From the NCBI GenBank assembly GCA_000961695.1, contig LADW01000077.1, positions 62,001-126,000 of the forward strand: a DNA stretch of 64,000 nucleotides, read 5' to 3'. Both the position numbers and the translations under genes were made by a program. The stretch is from Hyphomonadaceae bacterium BRH_c29. Lineage in GTDB: Bacteria; Pseudomonadota; Alphaproteobacteria; Caulobacterales; Hyphomonadaceae. Shown one piece after another: positions 18,708 through 28,706 of the stretch. Every line of letters begins with the position of its first letter. The stretch's first letter is position 1. The notes under the pieces were generated by a model, which searched no databases, had not been told where the DNA came from, and worked only from the letters and a program-made list of their open reading frames with translations.

Positions 18708-21215
18708 CTAATAGACCCGCATCGCATCCCGCACGAGACTGTCTTCCGCCTCACTGAGGATCGCGTCCTGAACGCTGGCGCCGAAGACGGGCTCCTTGCC
18801 GATCTCGAGCATGACGGGCACGGCGAAGGGGCTGATCCGGTCCAGCGGCAGATGGTCGATCTTGCCCTGAATGCGCACCAGCATCTCGCCAAGGCGCTTC
18901 ACGTCCAGGAGGCCCGTGGCGGCGTCCTGCCGGGCGGCCTGTAGCAGGATATGGTCCGGCTCGTGGCTGCGCAGCACGTCATAGATGAGGTCTGTCGAGA
19001 AGCTGACCTGCCGCGAATTCTTCTCCTTGCCGGGCAGATTGCGGTGGATCAGACCAGAGATCTGGGCGCACTGGGCAAAGGTCCGCTTCATCAGCGCGCT
19101 CTCGTCCAGCCAGGCCTCCAGATCGTCGCCCAGCATGTCCGGATGGAGTAATTCTTCCATGTTTACAGGGCCAAGGTCTTCCATACCCCAGACGGCGAGC
19201 GCGTATTCGCTAGCGACAAAGCCGGTCGGTTTGGCGCCCATCCGCTCCAGCCGCCGCGTCAACAGCATGCCGAGCGTCTGATGCGCGAGGCGCCCCTCAA
19301 AGGGATAGGTGACGAGGTAATGCCTGTCGCCGCGCGGGAAGGTCTCGACGAGAAGGTGATCGGGCGGCGGGATCTCTGAGCGCAGGCGCTGGATCGCGAA
19401 CCATTCCTGTACAGGCTGCGGCAGGTGGCGCCACTCGTCCGGATTGTGGATCATGTGGCGCACGCGGTCGGCCAGGAAGGTCGTCAGCGGGAACTTGCCG
19501 CCATTGTAGGACGGGATGGCGGGCCGGTCGCCGGTCGCCCGCGTCACCAGCGCGTCGAGGCCATCTATGCCCACAAGCCGCAGAATTTCGCCGCCGAACA
19601 GGAAAGTATCTCCGGGTGTCAGCATGGAGAGGAAATATTCTTCCATCTCGCCCAGCTTGTGGCCTGCCCGCACACTGCGCTTTTCGGACGATCCCGGCTT
19701 GCCGATAAAGCTCGCCATCCGTACCGACAGCATCGGCGATTCCACGATGGCGCCGACATTCATCCGGTGCGCCTGCGCATCCCGCGGCGTGCGCGCCACC
19801 CAACGCCCGTCCGGCCGGCGTACAATGCGGTGGTAGCGGTCATAAGTCTTCAGAGCGTAGCCACCGGTGGCGACGAAATCGACAATCCTTTCAAAGGCTT
19901 CCCAGTCCAGCGCCTTGTAAGGCCCAGCCCGGACGATCTCGTCGTAAAGCTCTGTGAGGTCAAACCCGTCGCCGCAGGCCCGGCCCATGATGTGCTGGGC
20001 CAGAACGTCCAGCGCGCCGGTGCGCAGGCCCTCGCCGTCGATCTCGCCGGCCTCCACGGCGGCCTCTGCGGCGCGGCATTCCAGCACTTCGAACCGGTTG
20101 GTCGGCACCAGCACGGCCCGGCTCGCCTCGTCCATCCGGTGGTTTGCCCGGCCAATCCGCTGGATCAGGCGCGCGGCCCCCTTGGGTGCGCCCATCTGGA
20201 TGACGAGGTCCACCTCCCCCCAGTCGATTCCGAGGTCCAGCGTCGAGGTGCAGACAACGGCTTTGAGTTTCCCCGCCGCCATCGCCGCCTCGACCTTCGT
20301 GCGCTGTTCCCGCGACAGGGAGCCGTGATGCAACGCGATCGGCAGGCCGTCCTCGTTGACGCTCCACAGCTCCTGAAAGATCAGCTCCGCCTGGCTGCGC
20401 GTGTTGACGAAGACCAGCGTCATCGTCGCCGCCTTGATCGCCTCGTAGACCTCCGGCACGGCGAACCGCCCCGAATGGCCGCTCCACGGAATGCGCTCGC
20501 GGGAGATGAGAATGTCGACATCCGCCGAGACGCCGCCTGCCGCGTGGAGGATGCGGACGCCGCCGCCATCCGCGCGCACGTCCAGCCAGTCGGCCAGCCC
20601 CTGCGGATCACGCACGGTGGCAGAGAGCCCCAGGAACCGGCATTGCGGCGCCCAGCTCGCCAGCGTCGCCAGGCCGAGCGAGAGCAGGTCTCCGCGCTTC
20701 GAGGCGGCGATGGCGTGGATCTCGTCCACGATCACGCATTTGAGGTCCGCGAAGAACTCTTTCGCGTGGTCGGACGCGAGGAACAAAGCGAGCTGTTCCG
20801 GCGTGGTGAGCAGCACGTCCGGCGGGGTCTTGCGCTGGCGCTGGCGCACATGGGTCGGCGTGTCGCCGGTGCGGCTCTCGATGCGGATATCGAGGCCCAT
20901 CTCCTCCACCGGCATCATCAGGTTGCGCTGCACATCCGTCGCCAGTGCCTTCAGGGGCGAGATGTAGAGCGTGTGCAACGCGGGAATGCCGGAATTCCTG
21001 CGGCCTGCGGTCTGGCTCAGCTCGATCAGGCTGCCAAGGAAGCCTGCCAGTGTCTTGCCGCCGCCCGTCGGCGCGATCAGCAGCGCGCTCTCACCCGCCA
21101 GTGACGCCTCGGCCAAAGCCAACTGGTGCGGACGCGCCTGCCAGCCACGCGCGCCGAACCAGCCTGCGAAAGGCTCGGGCAAGGTAAAGGCGGGGAGGCG
21201 GGCACTGTCGGGCAT
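18708..21215 (-). CDS. Ligase-associated DNA damage response DEXH box helicase (Lhr-related)
   Basis: This 835-residue superfamily 2 helicase has Walker A LIAPTGGGKTLAGF (residues 46-59), the ISPLKALATDVQRNL block of Lhr proteins (about 88-102), the DEIH box (IVDEIHAIAASKRGDLL), SATVRDP (motif III), FVNTRSQAEL (motif IV), CTSTLDLGIDWGEVDLVIQ (motif V) and IQRIGRANHR (motif VI). The C-terminal third is the winged-helix and Lhr-specific region. It belongs to the ligase-associated repair set with pdeM downstream. Start ATG 21215 gives the expected family N-terminus. It is divergent from a signal-peptide protein. Confidence 0.95.
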   Translation of the reverse strand: MPDSARLPAFTLPEPFAGWFGARGWQARPHQLALAEASLAGESALLIAPTGGGKTLAGFLGSLIELSQTAGRRNSGIPALHTLYISPLKALATDVQRNLMMPVEEMGLDIRIESRTGDTPTHVRQRQRKTPPDVLLTTPEQLALFLASDHAKEFFADLKCVIVDEIHAIAASKRGDLLSLGLATLASWAPQCRFLGLSATVRDPQGLADWLDVRADGGGVRILHAAGGVSADVDILISRERIPWSGHSGRFAVPEVYEAIKAATMTLVFVNTRSQAELIFQELWSVNEDGLPIALHHGSLSREQRTKVEAAMAAGKLKAVVCTSTLDLGIDWGEVDLVIQMGAPKGAARLIQRIGRANHRMDEASRAVLVPTNRFEVLECRAAEAAVEAGEIDGEGLRTGALDVLAQHIMGRACGDGFDLTELYDEIVRAGPYKALDWEAFERIVDFVATGGYALKTYDRYHRIVRRPDGRWVARTPRDAQAHRMNVGAIVESPMLSVRMASFIGKPGSSEKRSVRAGHKLGEMEEYFLSMLTPGDTFLFGGEILRLVGIDGLDALVTRATGDRPAIPSYNGGKFPLTTFLADRVRHMIHNPDEWRHLPQPVQEWFAIQRLRSEIPPPDHLLVETFPRGDRHYLVTYPFEGRLAHQTLGMLLTRRLERMGAKPTGFVASEYALAVWGMEDLGPVNMEELLHPDMLGDDLEAWLDESALMKRTFAQCAQISGLIHRNLPGKEKNSRQVSFSTDLIYDVLRSHEPDHILLQAARQDAATGLLDVKRLGEMLVRIQGKIDHLPLDRISPFAVPVMLEIGKEPVFGASVQDAILSEAEDSLVRDAMRVY

Positions 21216-21314
21216 GATGTCGTATTAAACTAATGCAAGACACGAGGATTGCAGGTTTTTTTCCATTCACTTTCCGGCAAAGTGCGGTCTCTGACACCAG
21301 CTGATGGAATTCTC

Positions 21315-22001
21315 ATGCGCGTCGCCTGCCTTTCTGCCCTGTCCATTCTCGCCCTGCCCGCCTTTGCCGACACGCCGCTGGAGCGTGCGCTGGCCGCCCC
21401 CAGCGACGGGCCCGCCTACAAGTTCGAGCTGTCAATCGACGGGGACACCTTGAAAGGCACCGCAGAAGTCGACCCAACCCGGCCGGAGGGCGAGCGCCTC
21501 ACTCTGCTCTCCCCGTCCGAGGAGGAGTTGAGCGACGCAGGCGCCGAAATGCTGGCCGACCTGAAAGCGAAGACCAAGGGTGACAAGATCTGGTGCAGCG
21601 ACTTTGCCGGGAATATTCCGTCCGATGCAAAGCTGATTTCCGAATCCGGCGAGGCCGCCGTCTACAGCTTCCGTCCGCTGCCCGGTGAGGATGATGAAAC
21701 CCCGGCGAAGGTCTACAAGCACCTGACAGGAAGGGTCACGGTTTCCAAGGAAACGCCCTCCATCCTTGCCTTCGAGATGTTCGCGGAAAAGCCTTTCAAG
21801 CCTGCCCTCGCCGCGAAGGTGGACACGTTCAGCATGAAGGTCGGTTGCGCCACCGCGCCGGATGGGCGGACCTATATGCGCGACTTCTCACTGGACCTTT
21901 CAGGCTCCGCCCTGATGCAGCCCTTCAGCCAGACAGAGCGGCGCCAGATCACAAGACTGGTCGCCCTGCCCGACGCGGAGCTCGCGTCCGGCCAGCGCTA
22001 G
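21315..22001 (+). CDS. Hypothetical exported protein
   Basis: The 228-residue product has a clean signal peptide (MRVACLSALSILALPAFA, cleavage after ALPAFA at about residue 18). The mature part is acidic, with two cysteines (WCSDF and VGCAT), and no catalytic motif is visible. I do not recognise the family. ATG 21315 is chosen because the signal peptide begins there; an open frame upstream has no features. It is divergent from the helicase gene, and a small inverted repeat (CACTTT-5-AAAGTG, 21268-21284) lies between them. Confidence 0.75.
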   Translation: MRVACLSALSILALPAFADTPLERALAAPSDGPAYKFELSIDGDTLKGTAEVDPTRPEGERLTLLSPSEEELSDAGAEMLADLKAKTKGDKIWCSDFAGNIPSDAKLISESGEAAVYSFRPLPGEDDETPAKVYKHLTGRVTVSKETPSILAFEMFAEKPFKPALAAKVDTFSMKVGCATAPDGRTYMRDFSLDLSGSALMQPFSQTERRQITRLVALPDAELASGQR

Positions 22002-22004
22002 ACG

Positions 22005-23555
22005 CTATTCTGTCCTGCCATATTTGGCGAGGATTTCGGCCCGGATCGCGGCCTGGGCCTTTTCGCTGCGGGCCCGGCGGCTCTCGATCTCGGCGGCGAT
22101 TTCAGACTCGATGGCGTCGTTCTCTGCAGCAGCCTGGCGTTCGTCTTCGGCGGCTTGCAGCGCCATCAGCGTGTCGCGCGTAAAGGCGTTGATGTCGAAC
22201 CGGGCGCCGCCGATCACGTCAAAGCCCCGGCGCACGATCACTGCGTTCATGCTGGGCACGATCACGACATACTGGCCGCGATTGCCCGACATGTAGAACG
22301 TGCCATCCGGCACGCCGGGCGCATTGTTCATCAGCCAGAACTGGGCACCATAGCCCGCGCCGCTTGCCGGCTGGGCAGGCGCCGGCGTGCTGACAAACTG
22401 CACCCAGTCTTCCGGCAGGATGCGTTCACTGCCCCACATACCGTCCTGCAGGTAGAGCTGGCCAACCCGTGCCAGATCCCGCGCCGTTGACCAGACCTGG
22501 CTGGACGAGATGAAGTCGCCGTTCCAGTCCACTTCCATCGTCGTGTGACGCGCGCCGATCTTGTGCAGCACCGACTCGTACGGGAAGCTGTGATAGGCAT
22601 TGTCGTCCTTCAGCGCTTCGCGGAAGGCACGCATGGCGATGACGGTGTCGTCATTGGCATATTTCCAGCGCTTGCCCGGCATCGCTTCCAGCACTTTCGA
22701 GGCAGCCTGATCAACAACGCGTCCGCCGCCGAAATACAGCCGGTCGGTGCGCGAACCGGACTCACCGCTGTCGAGGCCGCTGGCCATGTTAAGCAGGTTG
22801 CGGATCGTGATCTTGCGGCGCGGATCGGCGCCGGAATCCCAAGCCTCAATGATGGCCGGATAGTCGATGTCGATCAGGCCCTGCCGGCGCGCTGCGCCGA
22901 GGATTGTCACCGTGATCGACTTGGCAGCAGACCAGGTCCGCTGCGGCGTTTCATGATCGATCCCGCGCGCATAGCGCTCAGCCACGATCTGGCCGTCCTT
23001 GACCACGACCACAGCGCTTGTGCGCGTGCCATTGCCATAAGTGCGCTCATCAAAGGCGAAGGAGACCGGAATATCGAGGCGCTCAGCCTCTTCGGTCCGC
23101 AAGCTGACCTTCACATTGGAGCCAATGGCGCTGCCGCGGTCCTCCCCAGTCACTTCCGGCCAGGCGGCAAAGCGCGGCAGATAGCCGAGCATGGTTTCAT
23201 CGGCGCCAGCAGGGAGCTGCGTGCAGCCAAAGCCCGGCCGGTAGGCGGCGATGCGCGGCGGCATGGACGGGTCGTACTGCACGCTGACCGTCTGCTCGCT
23301 GCGGTCGATCCGGGCGTCCGGCAGCTTGTCATAGTCGCGCCGGAAATCCGGATAGATCCCGTCGAGATCATTGTCCTCAAGCGTGTTGAGATCCATGCCC
23401 GCCACAAATGTGTCAGAGCAGACAAAGCTCGCCTTCCAGCCCGCTGCGAGAGACTTGTCCATCAGGCCCGTCGTGCCGCCCTCCTGCGCCATGGATGGCA
23501 GGGCCACCAAGGCCAGCGCAACTGCAGAGGCAAATACGGAACGGACTGAACGCAT
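22005..23555 (-). CDS. Exported serine hydrolase of the beta-lactamase / class C PBP fold
   Basis: The 516-residue product has a signal peptide (VFASAVALALVALPSMAQ, about residues 6-23), a family-specific region up to about residue 195, and then a class C beta-lactamase-like domain. The nucleophile motif SxxK is SAAKS in RTWSAAKSITV (about 228-238); KYANDDTVIAMRAF is the probable YxN region. Such enzymes act as esterases, peptidases or amidases in the periplasm; a beta-lactamase role is unlikely. ATG 23555 is chosen because it begins the signal peptide and is preceded by GAGAGAG. It shares a 181-base divergent promoter region with the GH9 gene, where a LacI-type operator lies. Confidence 0.87.
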   Translation of the reverse strand: MRSVRSVFASAVALALVALPSMAQEGGTTGLMDKSLAAGWKASFVCSDTFVAGMDLNTLEDNDLDGIYPDFRRDYDKLPDARIDRSEQTVSVQYDPSMPPRIAAYRPGFGCTQLPAGADETMLGYLPRFAAWPEVTGEDRGSAIGSNVKVSLRTEEAERLDIPVSFAFDERTYGNGTRTSAVVVVKDGQIVAERYARGIDHETPQRTWSAAKSITVTILGAARRQGLIDIDYPAIIEAWDSGADPRRKITIRNLLNMASGLDSGESGSRTDRLYFGGGRVVDQAASKVLEAMPGKRWKYANDDTVIAMRAFREALKDDNAYHSFPYESVLHKIGARHTTMEVDWNGDFISSSQVWSTARDLARVGQLYLQDGMWGSERILPEDWVQFVSTPAPAQPASGAGYGAQFWLMNNAPGVPDGTFYMSGNRGQYVVIVPSMNAVIVRRGFDVIGGARFDINAFTRDTLMALQAAEDERQAAAENDAIESEIAAEIESRRARSEKAQAAIRAEILAKYGRTE

Positions 23556-23661
23556 AACAAAACTCTCTCTCGGAACCGGGACGAAGTCTATGCCCAGCTT
23601 TTCTTGTCGCAAGTATGGCAAGTCAGTTCGCCCGGAGCCATCCCTTTTCAAAAATCCCGAC

Positions 23662-23691
23662 TTGCACAACACAAATTGTTTGCGCTAACAT
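23662..23691 (+). promoter_or_regulatory. LacI-type operator overlapping a candidate GH9 promoter
   Basis: TGTTTGCGCTAACA (23677-23690) is one base from the perfect palindrome TGTTAGCGCTAACA, the central-CG type recognised by many LacI-family sugar repressors. It overlaps the -10 element of a candidate promoter, TTGCAC (23662-23667) and TAACAT (23686-23691) with an 18-base spacer, 46 bases before the GH9 start. Confidence 0.6.
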
Positions 23692-23736
23692 TTCTTTAGG
23701 GCCGCGATCAGACGGCCCCATACCCGGGAGGAATTC

Positions 23737-26235
23737 ATGACACACAGACCCCTGCCCCTGAGCATCGCCTGTTTATGCCTGACCCTTATGACGGGAACTT
23801 TGGCCGCCTCCGCGCAGGAAATCCGGGACGATGAGTATTTCCATAGTCCGGGGGCAGACCTGATTGTTTTCTCGAACTGGTATGACGGCTTGTTTGCCGA
23901 TGCGAAGATCTCCGGCGTTGAGCTCATCCATCACGGCCTGCGCACCGTGACCAATGGTGACGTCCGTCTCGAAGCCACGCCAGGGCAATGGGAACCGATC
24001 GGCAGCTTCGTCACCCGCCGCATCGATCCCGAAGCCGGCGTGATCGAAGCTGACCTATCCTATGACGACTTTGGCTTTGACTACACGATCCGCGTGGAGC
24101 GCGACGCCGACGGCTACCTGATCAGCGTGAACAGTGACACGCCGCTGCCCGCTGCGCTCGAAGGCAAGGCAGGGTTCAACCTCGAATTTGTGCCGTCCGC
24201 CTATGGCGGCAAGGGCCTCCTGGTCGACGGCGCCGCGCACGTCATACCCTACACGCCAGTGAGCGACATGAAGCCCCGCGACGGCGGCCCGCGCCCGGAT
24301 GGCGCGAGCGCCGATCCGATGCCGATTGCTGAAGGACACTCTCTCGTGCTCGCACCGGGCGACGCCGAAAACCGGGTGTCGATCTTATCTGCAGGCGCTC
24401 CCATCGCCCTCTATGATGGCCGCAACCAGGCCAGCAATGGCTGGTATGTCGCCCGCAGCCTGTTGCCCGCCGGGACGACGGGCCGTCTGCTGGAATGGCG
24501 GCTCAAGGCCTCCAGCACCCAAGGCTGGAAGAGCCCGCCGGTCGTCTCCTACAACCAGCTCGGCTACACGCCAGACCGGTCCAAGATTGCCATCGTGCAA
24601 CTTGATCGCGATGCTGGCCCGCCCGGTACGATAAAACTGCTCCGCTTGCTCGACGATGGCCGCGAGGAAGCCGTCCTCTCGGCCACGCCCGAGCCTTGGG
24701 GGCGGTATCTGCGCTACACGTATGCCCGGTTCGATTTTTCCTCCGTCGAAACCCCCGGTCTCTACCAGCTCGATTATGACGGGCAGCGCAGTGCCGCCTT
24801 CCCTATTTCAAAAACCGCTTATGCCGATGCCTGGCACGCGACGCTCGACGTCTTCATGCCGGTCCAGATGGATCATATGTACGTCAACGAGGCCTATCGC
24901 GTCTGGCACGGCCTCGCCCACAAGGATGATGCGCTGCAGGCACCTGTCGATCATGAGCATCATGACCTGTACGCTCAGGGGCCGACCACCGACACCGCTT
25001 ATGCCCCGCTGGAACATATACCGGGCCTGAATGTCGGCGGCTGGTTCGATGCCGGCGATTTCGACATCCGGACATCCAGCCAGTATGAGACGGTCCGCAC
25101 GCTTGCGCGCAGCTGGGAACGTTTCGAGCCAAAGCGCGACGTCACAAAAGTGAACTGGGACAATCAGCGCACAGATATCCACGTGCCCGACGGCGCGCCA
25201 GACATTCTGGAGCAGATCAAGCACGGCACGCTGCAATTGCTGGCCCAGTTCGACTCAGTCGGCTTCGCCATTCACGGCATCGTGGCGCCGGACCTCGATC
25301 AGTACACATTCCTGGGTGACGCCCACAGCAAAACCGACGGCCTGATCTATGATCCCACGCTGGGTCCATATGAGGAGAAGGACGGTCGCTCCGGCCGTGC
25401 AGACGACCGCTGGGCCTTCACCAGCCGGTCGAGCGCATTGCAGTATGGCTCCACGGCAGGTCTTGCTGCGGCCGCCCGTGCCCTGCGCGGCTATGACGAC
25501 GCTTTGGCTGACAAGGCGCTTGCCCGCGCCGAGGCGACTTTTGCCTATGAATACGGCAAGGCACCGGACCTCTACCACCATGGCAATACAACGGGCGGAC
25601 CTCTGGAAATGGAGCGCTTCCTCGCGGCGGCCGAACTGCTATTGACGACAGGTGACACACAATATGCCGAGGCAGCCGATCAATGGTTCGAGAGTGCAGA
25701 ACCGTTCTTCGGTGCCATCGCCCCGGTCGCCATCTCCCTTCGCCCCATGATGGACGAAGCCTATGACCAGCGCCTGCAAACCGCTGCCGGGAATTGGGCC
25801 ACACACATGAGGGATGCGCGCGCCGACAATCCCTTCGGCGTTGAGATCTCGCGCGGCGGTTGGGCAGGGTCCGGCTCAGTTATCGGGCAGGCAAATACTG
25901 CCGATGCCATCCGCAGCGCCTATCCTGACCTGATCTCGAAACAGGAAGTGCTTGACGCGTTTGACTACATTCTCGGTCGCCATCCGGGGCATAATCTCTC
26001 GCTCGTGTCGGGCGTTGGCGCGAAATCCAAACTGGTCGCCTATGGCAATAACCGGGCGGATTTCTCCTTCATTGCCGGCGGCATCGTACCCGGTGTCCTG
26101 ATCCTGAAGCCGGACTTCCCGGAAAACCGCGAGGACTGGCCCTTCTTCTGGGGCGAAAATGAATACGTCATCCCGCTGGCGGCGAGCTACATCTACCTCG
26201 CCCAGGCCGCCGCCGAACTGGCCAGAGAGGAGTAG
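23737..26235 (+). CDS. Exported glycoside hydrolase family 9 enzyme
   Basis: The 832-residue product has a signal peptide ending near ASAQ (residue 27), an N-terminal beta-rich region unique to this protein, an immunoglobulin-like CelD_N domain starting near PPVVSYNQLGYTPD (about 267-280), and the GH9 alpha-alpha barrel. The catalytic base region GGWFDAGDFDIRTSSQYE lies near 433-450, and the proton donor Glu is in FFWGENEYVIPLAASYIYL near residue 805. Family members cleave beta-1,4-glucans or related beta-glycans. Start ATG 23737 follows GGGAGGAATTC. The LacI-type operator upstream suggests induction by a sugar. The substrate is unknown. Confidence 0.93.
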   Translation: MTHRPLPLSIACLCLTLMTGTLAASAQEIRDDEYFHSPGADLIVFSNWYDGLFADAKISGVELIHHGLRTVTNGDVRLEATPGQWEPIGSFVTRRIDPEAGVIEADLSYDDFGFDYTIRVERDADGYLISVNSDTPLPAALEGKAGFNLEFVPSAYGGKGLLVDGAAHVIPYTPVSDMKPRDGGPRPDGASADPMPIAEGHSLVLAPGDAENRVSILSAGAPIALYDGRNQASNGWYVARSLLPAGTTGRLLEWRLKASSTQGWKSPPVVSYNQLGYTPDRSKIAIVQLDRDAGPPGTIKLLRLLDDGREEAVLSATPEPWGRYLRYTYARFDFSSVETPGLYQLDYDGQRSAAFPISKTAYADAWHATLDVFMPVQMDHMYVNEAYRVWHGLAHKDDALQAPVDHEHHDLYAQGPTTDTAYAPLEHIPGLNVGGWFDAGDFDIRTSSQYETVRTLARSWERFEPKRDVTKVNWDNQRTDIHVPDGAPDILEQIKHGTLQLLAQFDSVGFAIHGIVAPDLDQYTFLGDAHSKTDGLIYDPTLGPYEEKDGRSGRADDRWAFTSRSSALQYGSTAGLAAAARALRGYDDALADKALARAEATFAYEYGKAPDLYHHGNTTGGPLEMERFLAAAELLLTTGDTQYAEAADQWFESAEPFFGAIAPVAISLRPMMDEAYDQRLQTAAGNWATHMRDARADNPFGVEISRGGWAGSGSVIGQANTADAIRSAYPDLISKQEVLDAFDYILGRHPGHNLSLVSGVGAKSKLVAYGNNRADFSFIAGGIVPGVLILKPDFPENREDWPFFWGENEYVIPLAASYIYLAQAAAELAREE

Positions 26236-26266
26236 TCCCCCTTCCTCCTGCCGAGACGATCGCCAA

Positions 26267-27502
26267 TTACCCTCGGCCGATTGCCGCCCCATGTGCCGCC
26301 AGTCCTTTTGCCACGGCGCCGAAGCGGTCGTTCGCTGACACTGCGGCATTGTGGAACCGCCCGGCCAGGCGCGACTGTACCAGCGGGATGAAGGTGGAAC
26401 CGCCGACCATCACGATATCGGTAATCTGATCCGGGGTGACCCCTGCCCGCGTCATGCATTCATTGGCGACCGCGTCCATTCTGGAAATGGCCTCGTCGAT
26501 CAGATCTTCAAATGTCTGACGCTCCACCAGCCTTTCAAGATGTGCGTCAGGGGTTTCATAGACGAAGGTCTGCTGGTCCGCGCCGCTGAGATCGATTTTG
26601 ATCTGCTCGGTGCGCTTGGCATAGGTATGGGCCTCATGGTTGCGCACCAGATGGTCGAACGCCTTTAAGCCCTTGCTGTTCGGGCTGTTGATGATCATCC
26701 AGCGGATCTGTTTCTGCGTGTCGCGCGTGTAGAGCTTGTTCAGGCTTTTCCAGTCCGACAGCGTGGAATAAGGCGCAGACGGCGCGACCAGTCCGTTCAG
26801 CTCCAGCGTCTCCCAGTTCCCGAACAGGCGCGAGAGCTCGAAAAAGCTCAGCTTGTGATCGAAGTCATTGCCGCCGACATAGAGGCCTGAACTGCCCAGC
26901 ACGTCGAAACCGGCATTGTCAGACGAAATGCGCACCACCGAAAAATCAGACGTACCGCCGCCAATATCGACGACGAAGATCAGCTTCTCGCGGCCGCTGG
27001 GGAATTTCACAGACCGTGCCGCAGCCACCGGTTCATCCAGGAATTCGACATGGGCAATGCCTGCCTCACGCAGACAGGCTTCCAGAATGGTCTGGGCGCG
27101 CTTGTCGAGGTCAGGGTGGCGGTCATTAAACGACACAGGCCGCCCCTGGATGACGGACTCAACGCGCTGCCCCGTCAGGGCCTCCGCATTTGATAGCACC
27201 CGGCGCAGGAAATGCGCGATCACATCGCGGAAAGGCAAACGCCGGCGGCCCACCTCGGTCGTCTCGTCAATCAGGGACGAACCCAGCACCGACTTGATCG
27301 ACCGCATCAGCCGGCCTTCCTCGCCGGACTCATAGGCGCTCACAGCCTGCGTCCCGATGGCATACTCGCCGGACTCCGACCCATAGAACACCGCCGTCGG
27401 AATAGACGTCGTCTCCGGCTCAAGCATGAGCAGGTCAACGCCATCCCGGCCATAGACGGCGATGGACGTGTTCGATGTGCCGAAATCGATGCCAACTTGC
27501 AT
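26267..27502 (-). CDS. Hsp70-family protein (YegD-like)
   Basis: The 411-residue protein is an actin/Hsp70 ATPase fold without the usual substrate-binding domain. Phosphate loop 1 is VGIDFGTSNTSIAVYG (residues 3-18), the second is FVVDIGGGTSDFSVV (about 190-204), and the adenosine motif is ITDIVMVGGSTFIPLVQ near 365-381. This short form matches E. coli YegD, whose role is not established. ATG 27502 begins the conserved fold; an open frame upstream is featureless. It is divergent from the exonuclease gene. Confidence 0.93.
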   Translation of the reverse strand: MQVGIDFGTSNTSIAVYGRDGVDLLMLEPETTSIPTAVFYGSESGEYAIGTQAVSAYESGEEGRLMRSIKSVLGSSLIDETTEVGRRRLPFRDVIAHFLRRVLSNAEALTGQRVESVIQGRPVSFNDRHPDLDKRAQTILEACLREAGIAHVEFLDEPVAAARSVKFPSGREKLIFVVDIGGGTSDFSVVRISSDNAGFDVLGSSGLYVGGNDFDHKLSFFELSRLFGNWETLELNGLVAPSAPYSTLSDWKSLNKLYTRDTQKQIRWMIINSPNSKGLKAFDHLVRNHEAHTYAKRTEQIKIDLSGADQQTFVYETPDAHLERLVERQTFEDLIDEAISRMDAVANECMTRAGVTPDQITDIVMVGGSTFIPLVQSRLAGRFHNAAVSANDRFGAVAKGLAAHGAAIGRG

Positions 27503-27619
27503 GGGAAACGCCCTTGGTTCGGGGAATGCGGCCCAGCCGCCTACCCCACTTGGCCACAAAGCGAAAGGGACCCGCGCCAGCCCCCTTCCCGCGACAGACC
27601 AAACGCCTACAATCCAGCC

Positions 27620-28648
27620 ATGCTCCGCCCCGACCTCCTGCTGCAACCGACGCCGAAAGGGCTCTACTGCCCGCCAGGGGATTTCTATCTCGATCCGGTG
27701 CGCGGCGCGGTCGACCGCGCGGTGATCTCCCATGGTCACTCAGACCATGCACGCGGCGGCCATGGCGCCGTTCTCTCCCATCCGCATACGCTGGCCATCA
27801 TGGCCGCGCGGTATGGCCAGAACTTTGCGAAATCCACGCAAGCCGTGGAGTATGGTGAGGTCATCGACATCAACGGCGTCTCTGTCTGGCTGACGCCGGC
27901 GGGGCACATTCTGGGCTCAGCACAGATCAGCGTGGAGTATCGCGGCCTGCGCATGACGTTCACCGGCGACTACAAGCGCCGCTGGGACCCGACCTGCGCC
28001 AGCTTCGAGCCTGTCGACGGCACGCATATCTTCATCTCCGAGGCGACCTTCGGCTTGCCCGTGTTCCGCCACCCGCCGACGGACCACGAGATCGGCAAGC
28101 TGCTGAACAATATTCGCGACTTCCCGGACCGCACGCATTGCGTCGGCGCCTATTCCCTCGGCAAGGCACAGCGGATGATCCGCCACCTCCGCCTCGCCGG
28201 GCATGACGCGCCGATCTATATCCACGGCGCATTGGAGAAACTCTGCGCCGTGTATGAGGCAGCCGGCGTGTCCATGGGCGACCTGCGCCCCGCCACGACC
28301 GACGATACATCCAAAGCCGCCCGCGAAGCCTTTCGCGGCCAGGTCGTGATCGCGCCGCCCGGCTCGTTCGAGGGCATTTGGGCCCAGCGCTTCCCGGACC
28401 CACTGATCGGCTTTGCCTCTGGCTGGATGAGCGTGCGCCAGCGCGCCAAGGCCAGCGGCGTGGAGCTGCCGCTGATCATCTCCGACCATGCCGACTGGGA
28501 CGAGCTGACGGATACGGTGCGCGAAGTGAACCCGGACGAGCTATGGGTCACTTATGGCCGCGAGGATGCGCTTGTCCGCTGGGCGGAGCTGGAAGGCCGC
28601 CGGGCCCGGCCACTGCGACTTGTCGGCTATGAGGAAGAGGCCGGTTGA
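27620..28648 (+). CDS. Ligase-associated DNA exonuclease (metallo-beta-lactamase / beta-CASP fold)
   Basis: The 342-residue protein carries the metallo-beta-lactamase metal motif AVISHGHSDHARGGHG (residues 34-49), AGHILGSAQISVEYRG (about 95-110), TFTGDYKRRWDP, EATFGLPVFRHPP and the late histidine ISDHADWDEL, as in mRNA 3'-end processing nuclease-like proteins. It is the exonuclease of the ligase-associated set, thought to process DNA ends for repair. ATG 27620 is the family start. It is separated from the ligase gene by a protease, a small gene and a GST gene. Confidence 0.93.
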   Translation: MLRPDLLLQPTPKGLYCPPGDFYLDPVRGAVDRAVISHGHSDHARGGHGAVLSHPHTLAIMAARYGQNFAKSTQAVEYGEVIDINGVSVWLTPAGHILGSAQISVEYRGLRMTFTGDYKRRWDPTCASFEPVDGTHIFISEATFGLPVFRHPPTDHEIGKLLNNIRDFPDRTHCVGAYSLGKAQRMIRHLRLAGHDAPIYIHGALEKLCAVYEAAGVSMGDLRPATTDDTSKAAREAFRGQVVIAPPGSFEGIWAQRFPDPLIGFASGWMSVRQRAKASGVELPLIISDHADWDELTDTVREVNPDELWVTYGREDALVRWAELEGRRARPLRLVGYEEEAG

Positions 28649-28706
28649 CCCCGCCAGCGGGCACTGCATTAACTGCGTGACACGGTGTTCCAAAGGGGAT
28701 TTCAGA

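Noticed and set aside
19425..21104. A 559-codon open frame opposite the DEXH helicase
   Set aside because: All helicase motifs are on the minus strand; the opposite frame shows no domain and no start site of its own.
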